64,000 nucleotides of DNA, taken from the NCBI GenBank assembly GCA_029718625.1, contig CM056379.1:66553626-66617625 (forward strand), written 5' to 3'. Source of the stretch: Synaphobranchus kaupii (Eukaryota; Chordata; Actinopteri; Anguilliformes; Synaphobranchidae). Shown in pieces: positions 56,797-64,000 of this stretch. Position 1 is the first letter of the stretch. Every line of letters starts with the position of its first letter. Below the pieces are notes generated by a model. It searched no databases, was not told the origin of the DNA, and worked only from the letters and a program-made list of their open reading frames with translations. The position numbers and the translations under genes are program-made.

Positions 56797-59700
56797 TTGC
56801 AGCCACTATTATTGGCACCCCTGGTAAAGACGAGTAAAAAGGGTTATACAAAATATACCGTATTGTGAATTACCTTAACCCTTTAAAGCCGGACCGTTCT
56901 AATTTCAGTACAATTGTGCTGATGGTTTGACGTATAATAGCTCTGCCATCCAATCACTGATTTTCTTTTTGAAAACTGCTAGTTACAGATGACAAAATAA
57001 GCTACAATTGCATATAATTGGTTCATGAGCTTAGTGGGCGGGGATTTATTTGTAGATCGCTAAATAAAACCGCACGTCAACCTCGTAAATCTCCATTTGC
57101 TTCACCGCGGGCGGAGCGGACCACCTCGGACTGAAGACTATCGTCTGAAGACTTTACTGCGACTGAGGGAAAGCCAGTAAACCCCCTGAGGTAAGAAATA
57201 TTTAAGATAATAATTAACCATAGATATTACTTCAGAAACAATTTTATTTTGAATAAAATCCTGTTTTTGTACCGCAGACTTTCTCATATTTTCACTTGAA
57301 ATTCGCTAAGGTAGCTAACGTTCGGCTCTAGCTTCAAATGATGCCACTGTGTTGTTGTTACCCCAGCTCGTTTTGAGATGAAATTGTGAAAAAGTCTGTC
57401 ATACAATGAATAAGTGAAGTGATAACGTTAGATGTGAATATTTTCCGTATCTTAGTGTAGACTTTGATAACTAAATAATAGTGAACTAGAGCTAAAACAA
57501 ATAACGTTAGTCTGACAGTGAGCTGTCATCCTAAACCGCGCGAACAGCCATTTTCTTTTCTGCGTTTTTGTTTTCCTAATTTGAAACGTTAGCTCTGCTG
57601 TCTCTCTTGCTAGCTTTATAAATGTTATACTCAACTATTAGTCTTATCAATAGCAAGTACTAACTAGCTAGTTTTTTAACATAACGTTATGTATAAATTT
57701 GAAGGTTGTTGTTGATCAGTCCTGTCGAAAATGAATGGAGTAGAGAACTAAACAGCAAACATTTCCTAACGTAACGTCAGCTTCACGTTTTATTTTCTGA
57801 CTCACGTTTTTGACTTGAGCAAGATTAGCCTGTTTAGACAAATATGACAAAAAGACATCATTCAGTTGAGCCAATGTCACTGATGATTTAGGTCTGTTCA
57901 TTCAAAACAATATCTTATATGAATGGACATTATGCTAAGTAGTCTAACATTGTGTTATTGTTGTGCTTTTTATCTAGGCTAACGTTATTCTGGAGCATAG
58001 TGTTTTCTGTAAAATGTCATTCTCGCTATACACCCCTTTAATGACTCAGAAATGGTTTTATATGTTATGGATTAATGAAATGGCAACTGATAATATATTT
58101 ATCTATTACAGCGATGGATGGACATTATGCTTGTATCCAGAATAGCTATTTTATCTATTCCTGACATAAGCATAAAGCGTTTGCTGTAAGATGATGTTAT
58201 TGCAAGTATTACAGCCCTTTAATTACTCAGAAATGGTTTTATATGATATGTTATGGATTAATGAAATGGTAAATGATTACATATTTATGTATTGCAGCAA
58301 AGGATGGACATTTAGCCATCTGATACAGTCCCTGAAGAGAAGGAGGTGCCGAGGGTCATTGCAGAGCACGACACGGAGGACCATCAGGGCATGCATGCAC
58401 TTACTGTTATCTTCTTGATTTTTGAATATATTGAAGGTATTTATGCTTGACCATAGATTTGTCTGCAGTATCTGTACTAATACATTAGTACACATTATTA
58501 GTACTAATACTAATAATTATTTTCCTGTATATAAATCCAATGCATTCATTTTACAGGTATCTAAACTGATATTTGCCATGGGTTGTATCTTGTTTTTATT
58601 TGTTTTGCAATGTTATGCATTTACTTAGTTCATCCATTCACTATGTTATACATCTTTTTTAAATAAAGTGTGTGTTTCATTGAACACATAAATTGTATAT
58701 TTCAGTGTATGTGTCTTTCAATTTTGCATTATATCAACAGATTCTCAACAGTGACCCATTAGGAGTATGGATAAGTGGTAATGTGAAATGTCAATGAACC
58801 TAACATTCTAATAAAATTTTTTTTTTGCCTTTTCCCATACATCACTAAGATGTTATAACTTTTGAGCAGTAAATGATAAATCTGTTCTGATTCCTACTCT
58901 ATATCACTTACAAAATAGTGAAGATACCACACAGTTTGTCTCCCTCGATCTTGAACATGAAATGTTTAAAAACCTAGGTTTCTCATGGAGAATAGCCATT
59001 TAGAAAGTTTTTTTTATTATTATTTATTTTGTGATTTGTTTTAATAATTGATATAATTGATGATATTGTGTTAAAGTAAGCATATTATTGTATATAAATG
59101 GAAAGCTCCAGTTATCCTGTTTAAAATGGTATATTATCTTTAGGGGTATAACATAATATGATCACACCACAAACAGTTTTGCATACACATGTCATATTTT
59201 CAATGAACCTAATATTCTAAAGCGTTTATTTTAGCCTTTTCTTACCCATCACTGAAGTGGTTATAACTTTTGAGCAGTAGAAGATAAATCTATTCTGATT
59301 CCTATTCTATATGACTCCCACAATGGTGAAGATATCATACACTGTAAGTTTTCCCCTATCTTGAACATGAAATGGGTAAAATAGTAGGTTTCTCATTAGA
59401 AAATAGCCATTTAGAATGTTTTATAAATTTAGTTGGTAAATGTATTTCCATAATTGATGATATTGCCATCAAGTAATCCTATAATATCAATTGAAAGCCC
59501 CAGTTATCCTGTTTACAATGGTATATCAAGTTTAGGTATCTGATGTCATATGATCACACTACAAACATTTTTGCAACGCACATTAAGAAATAAAATGGAA
59601 TAGAATGTTGACCCAATATTCGCTTAGGCTGGAAAGGGTTAATCTCACACTGAAAAAATGAGAAAAATCCAACCTTTAATTGACGTTAATTTATTATGAG

Positions 59701-60052
59701 AAAAAAAAAATCCCTCATCAAGAAATAATTATTTTTAACAAAACCACGTTGGCCACAATTATTGGCACCCCTGCATTTATATATAGAATAAAGTAATAGT
59801 TTTTAATATTTGGTCGCATATCCTTTGCATGCCATGACTTCCTGATGTCTGTGACTCAACGACATCAAAAGACTCTTGATATATTATTTTCTGGTACTCT
59901 TACATGCGATACTATAACCTCTCTGCATTTGAATGGATCTCTAAGGGAATTGGGGGGTGGGTCTAGATTTAGCTGTAAATTACACTGGAACAGTATGGAA
60001 CACATGGTTGGCTAAATGGCTGTAAGTCATCAAGGGTCTGACGTATCAAACA
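56797..60052 (-). mobile_element. Tc1-like element split by a TTAA-flanked insertion
   Basis: The left piece 56797-56878 starts CAGTTGCAGCCACTATTAT then TGGCACCCCTGG, a Tc1-type terminus flanked by TA. The right piece resumes at 59639 and includes ATTATTGGCACCCCTGCAT and the segment shared (inverted) with 54888-55135. The transposase is gone. The two pieces could belong to one copy or to two nested relatives. Confidence 0.6.
56879..59638. mobile_element. piggyBac-like non-autonomous element with TTAA target duplication
   Basis: TTAA flanks both ends (56875-56878 and 59639-59642). The ends are CCCTTTAAAGCC and the complement of GGCTGGAAAGGG, matching at 10 of 12 positions, a CCCTTT start as in piggyBac relatives. 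Inside, a GC-rich exon-like block (about 57060-57191) ends at a good donor (TGAG|GTAAGA). There are two tandem duplications: about 58010-58125 with 58195-58305, and about 58785-59195 with 59198-59595. No transposase frame was found. Confidence 0.7.
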
Positions 60053-61259
60053 AGCTTTAAACCATCACTCTGCTGCCAGATATGCATTGGCTGCATTTCC
60101 TTGATTTATGATGGCTTTGTGTTGAATGAGGGCTTGTCTGAAAGATAAGAGTCTTGGCGATTGGCTGGAATATTTGACAGACAGTTTTGAAACCCAATGG
60201 AAAGCAAATAATACTCGGAGTGGAGACGGGTCGATGTAAGTTTTTCCCACTTCAGATAGGCCTATTGTGCTATCAGTCAAGAAATACACCCAATTGACGA
60301 CGGTTTTTGCATAAATCTCTGCAATCAAGTACAAAACCACTCTGGCTAAAATACACTAAGCCACGGGATTGGTACTCCAGAAACTGGCTGAGTTTCACAA
60401 CGCCAAACTGAACACAGCCAAACGTAATTCGTAATGAAGTGCAGAAAAGCACAAGTCGGTTTAAAATTGGAAAAAAATCATGTACAGCCACATGAAAGTT
60501 TTAAAGTATTTTTTCTTGAAGCCTAAAGGTATAATGATTTTTCAAACCAAAGTTTTGTGAAATACAATTAAGCAGAACAGTTTACCAGCACATTGTTTAT
60601 GGTGTGACATCAAGCTGCAATACATGTTTGAGAATTAGGTCATAGTTTCCAACGTTATTTATGAAGTTTTATCTCGACGTTTTGGGCTTAAAAACCACTT
60701 TCCCAGAAGGAATGGATATATATATGATAATATGCAAATTATAAACCAGCTCATGTGGATTTTTTATAACTCTGTCAATGTAAGCTAGATGCATGGCTGG
60801 CTATGTTTACGGTCACACAGATATAAGCTAACATTAGTGGTATGTTTAGCTGGTAACTATATACATATATATATTTAAATCTTTAGCTAGCTAGCTAAAT
60901 GAAAACGATGTTGTTGGAGGAGCATAGCAACAATGTAGCATTGTTGTCGGAGAAGCCAGTATTTCGACTTGCATGTTTTCTTAATCTCTGATGACATATC
61001 ATGGTCATTTTAAGATTTAGTACAGTAAATTTGTTACATATAGGTCCTTTAAAGCTATAAGACGTAGGCAGTAATCCAATACTCAGTCTTCCCAAGTTTT
61101 TTCAAATTTAGCACATTTCGATTTGTTCCCCTCATCAAGTATTATCTTATGTTTTTATTCCCACATGTAGAGCTTCACATTTAATTTGCCAGGTTCCCAC
61201 CCACTTCTGAATTGTTTTAAGAACGAATATTTTATTTATATCTCAGGAAAAATCTAGTT
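60053..61259. other. Non-coding stretch before the assembly gap
   Basis: AT-rich, with no gene or clear repeat. AGCTAGCTAGCTAAAT occurs near 60885. The open frames lack recognisable content. Confidence 0.45.
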
Positions 61260-61759
61260 NNNNNNNNNNNNNNNNNNNNNNNNNNNNNNNNNNNNNNNNN
61301 NNNNNNNNNNNNNNNNNNNNNNNNNNNNNNNNNNNNNNNNNNNNNNNNNNNNNNNNNNNNNNNNNNNNNNNNNNNNNNNNNNNNNNNNNNNNNNNNNNNN
61401 NNNNNNNNNNNNNNNNNNNNNNNNNNNNNNNNNNNNNNNNNNNNNNNNNNNNNNNNNNNNNNNNNNNNNNNNNNNNNNNNNNNNNNNNNNNNNNNNNNNN
61501 NNNNNNNNNNNNNNNNNNNNNNNNNNNNNNNNNNNNNNNNNNNNNNNNNNNNNNNNNNNNNNNNNNNNNNNNNNNNNNNNNNNNNNNNNNNNNNNNNNNN
61601 NNNNNNNNNNNNNNNNNNNNNNNNNNNNNNNNNNNNNNNNNNNNNNNNNNNNNNNNNNNNNNNNNNNNNNNNNNNNNNNNNNNNNNNNNNNNNNNNNNNN
61701 NNNNNNNNNNNNNNNNNNNNNNNNNNNNNNNNNNNNNNNNNNNNNNNNNNNNNNNNNNN
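61260..61759. other. Assembly gap of 500 N
   Basis: Exactly 500 unknown bases; the round number suggests a default scaffold gap, so the true length is not known. The frame that crosses it is meaningless. Confidence 0.99.
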
Positions 61760-61775
61760 TGTAATGTAATGTAAC
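61760..61775 (+). repeat. Tail of an L2 LINE emerging from the gap
   Basis: TGTAATGTAATGTAA is the end of fish L2 LINEs as also seen at 4110-4126. An L2 copy therefore probably lies in the gap and may have caused it. Confidence 0.55.
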
Positions 61776-62515
61776 TTAGTCAACATACATGTTAAATGCA
61801 TAATTCTACGCTGTTACGGGGGCAAACTTAATAAAAACACATTCAAATTGTTCACCAGGGCAAACTTAAGAGACACAACATTTTTTCTCCTCATTCTCTG
61901 CCATTACTTGTGACAAACTGAAGCGACATGCAGTAAACACGTCTACAACTCGTAGTGCATTGCTGCTGACACTAATTTAACTGCTGTGAGGTTTTACTGG
62001 GATAGTTAACAGAAAAAAAATAAGCTCTGTTCTTGCTGTATTGCAGCACTCTGTGATCTTACAGTGGCTATCAGGACAGGTGGCACATAGTGCATCATGG
62101 ATTTGGTGGGTGATCCTAGTAACCCCCACGCACCCCCCCCCCCCCCCCCCCATCTGCCCCAGGCCCCTATGTAATGGAACTAGTAATGTATCCGGTAGCG
62201 GAATGCGGCATTTCTAAGGAGAGCGTGCGCACGACTGTTCTTTCACAAATAGAGATTTAATGGAACTGGGGGGGGTGTTCAATATACAAACAATATCTAG
62301 AGAACATGTTTTTTACAGTGTGTGTGTGTGTGTGTGTGTTAGTGGGATTGTGTCCATCATTTCAATCATAACGGACCAAAAATCACTTTTTCTTTCTACA
62401 GTGCTTTTCTAAAACTGAGAGCAGAACCTCCTTCCATGTCAATATTCTACATTTTCCATTAATCTGCACAATTGAGAGAGAAAGAGAGAGTGAGAGAGTG
62501 AGAGAGAGAGAGGAA
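61776..62515. other. Non-coding stretch with simple repeats
   Basis: A poly(C) run lies at about 62133-62151, a (GT)n run at about 62319-62339 and a GAGA-rich run at about 62474-62512. No gene seen. Confidence 0.6.
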
Positions 62516-62622
62516 TGTGGGGAGAGAGACACGCCCAATCTGCTGATGCGTGGGGAGAGAGACACGCCCACTTTGCTGATGCGTGGGGAAAGAGACACGC
62601 CCACTTTGCTGATGCGTGGGCC
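62516..62622 (+). repeat. Minisatellite with a 33-base unit, about 3 copies
   Basis: GTGGGGAGAGAGACACGCCC followed by a CTGCTGATGC-type end is repeated three times. Open frames on the minus strand only reflect this repeat. Confidence 0.88.
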
Positions 62623-62623
62623 G

Positions 62624-62806
62624 CAGACCTGGGTTCAAATGCCATTTGACTAAGCTTGCCTGGTGTATTGAAACAAATAAAATAATCCCAAAAGTGTAAA
62701 CCCTGCCCATATTCTCCTCCTAGTAGGCTCAAATTCTCCAGGAAAGACCAATAGAGCACAGAAAAGTATTTGAATCTAAAACAAATGCTATTTGAACCCA
62801 GGTCTG
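62624..62806. mobile_element. Short hAT MITE with exact 8-base target duplication
   Basis: The ends are CAGACCTGGGTTCAAATG and its near complement, and both flanks are GTGGGCCG (62616-62623 and 62807-62814). The total length is 183 bases, with no coding capacity. It inserted at the end of the 33-base minisatellite. Confidence 0.93.
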
Positions 62807-63265
62807 GTGGGCCGTGCGCCCGGGTTACCAAACGAGAGGAGTATAAGCTCCTGCAGTGTGGCTCTGATCTGGGCTGGACTCATCACCCTGGCAACAGAGG
62901 CAGCTGTCCTGGAGACAGGCTGAGAGAGGAGACAGGGATGGGAAGAGGGGTTTGGTGGTGTATAAGGGTCAACACGGTCACCGTGTGTGTTATCATAGAT
63001 GCTGACTCACCAATTCTGACTCATTTCAATGGCTGAGAAGATGTGTGCATCACGCAGAGAGCCTGACTTCCCTCCATACAGAGAGAGTTCGATACAGAAC
63101 CGAATCGATGCTTAAACTGGAAGAGAATCAAAGCAGAACTCAAGGCTTGAATGGAAATAGAATAAGATCTTAACCTGAACACAATCAAAGCTCGAATCTG
63201 AACTGAATCAATAATCAAACCAGAAGAGAATAAAAGAAGCTTCTGGATTTAGGAAGATTTTGTTG

Positions 63266-63462
63266 TATGTGTGTGTGTGTGTGTGTGAGCGTGTTTTGTG
63301 TGTGTGTGTGTGTGCATTATGGGTCTGTGTGTGTGTTGTATGTGTGTGAATATGGGTGTCTGTGTGTGTGTGTGTGTGTGCATATGTGTGTGTGTGTGTG
63401 TGTGAATGGCTGCGTGCATATGTGTGTGTGTGTGTGTGTGTGTGAATATGGGTGTCTGCACG

Positions 63463-63506
<44 letters not shown>

Positions 63507-63590
63507 GCTGCGTGCATATGTGTGTGAATATGGGTGTCTGTGTGTGTGTGTGTGTGTGTGTGTACATATGTGTGTGTGTGTGTGTGTTTT
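63266..63590 (+). repeat. Interrupted (TG)n microsatellite cluster
   Basis: Several TG runs of 10-15 units are separated by AATATGGGTGTCTG and AATGGCTGCGTGCATA words, which themselves repeat. Open frames in both directions are caused by the repeat. A further (CA)n run closes the window at 63981-64000. Confidence 0.95.
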
Positions 63591-64000
63591 GAGAGATACT
63601 TAGATACTTTAAATGTGAGGGCGGGGCTAACTCAAACCCTGTGCATAATTTAAATATTTGTGTATGTATTTGGTTGTGGTGAATTATTCATGGGTGACCA
63701 AACAGCTCTCTCTCTGTTCCACTGTCTCTACCATGTGTGAATAATGAGGCTGATACTGACATTAATAATTGCCGCTAACGTTTCTAGGGCACTAATTAGC
63801 ATGTTGCTTCCAGTCGGGTTTCCCACTGTAAAACAAAACTGGCTCTAATTCCCCACTCAGATAAACACTGGTGAGTACTAATAGTACAAACTACAAAACT
63901 GTGGCCTACTAACCAGGTTAAGATATGGCTGCACTAATCGCATCATTTCAGTGTGTGTGCGTGTGAAAATGACACGTAGACACACACACACACACACACA

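Noticed and set aside
61232..61801. 189-codon frame across the gap
   Set aside because: It consists almost wholly of unknown bases.
63208..63603. Frames of Cys/Val or His/Thr repeats up to 119 codons
   Set aside because: They translate the (TG)n/(CA)n microsatellite in both directions.

Overview
The window is nuclear DNA from a teleost fish. The evidence is the repeat mix: a Rex3 (RTE) LINE, an L2 LINE ending in (TGTAA)n, Tc1-like, hAT, PIF/Harbinger and piggyBac-like DNA transposons, and a DIRS1-like retroelement. The species cannot be named from sequence alone. There is one clearly functional host gene, meox1, a homeobox transcription factor of somite development. It has three exons on the + strand (coding 32395-32830, 42866-43038, 48908-49030). 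Splice phases join cleanly and give a 243-residue protein with an intact homeodomain. A TATA box lies about 95 bases upstream of the start codon and poly(A) signals follow the stop.

Layout. 1-8 kb: L1-type endonuclease relic, L2 relic, LTR-like sequence, and a hAT element with an exact 8-base target duplication. 8-17 kb: a defective Tc1 element, a long-inverted-repeat element with one THAP exon, interlocked inverted repeats, a second Tc1-like transposase relic, and a long-TIR element. 17-20 kb: a large Rex3 copy on the minus strand. 20-25 kb: tRNA-like repeat, a 344-residue ORF with 21-residue repeats, and two tandem units of about 1 kb. 25-29.8 kb: LTR-like repeat, two minisatellites, a perfect palindrome, and a DIRS1-like element split by a solo LTR. 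30-32 kb: quiet DNA upstream of meox1. 32-49 kb: meox1, whose introns are filled with nested transposons, including a 2,000-base solo LTR made of repeated hairpins. 51.9-54.8 kb: an almost intact Harbinger transposon with both of its genes, each broken by one TGA. 54.9-60 kb: Tc1-type ends with a piggyBac-like element inside. 61.26-61.76 kb: a 500-base assembly gap. The rest is microsatellites and a small hAT MITE.

Apart from meox1, every protein-like stretch recognised here belongs to a mobile element, except the 21655-22689 ORF, whose origin is unknown. The most unusual structures are the hairpin array inside the solo LTR in meox1 intron 2, and the paired tandem units at 22.8-24.9 kb whose hairpin stems differ by compensated changes.
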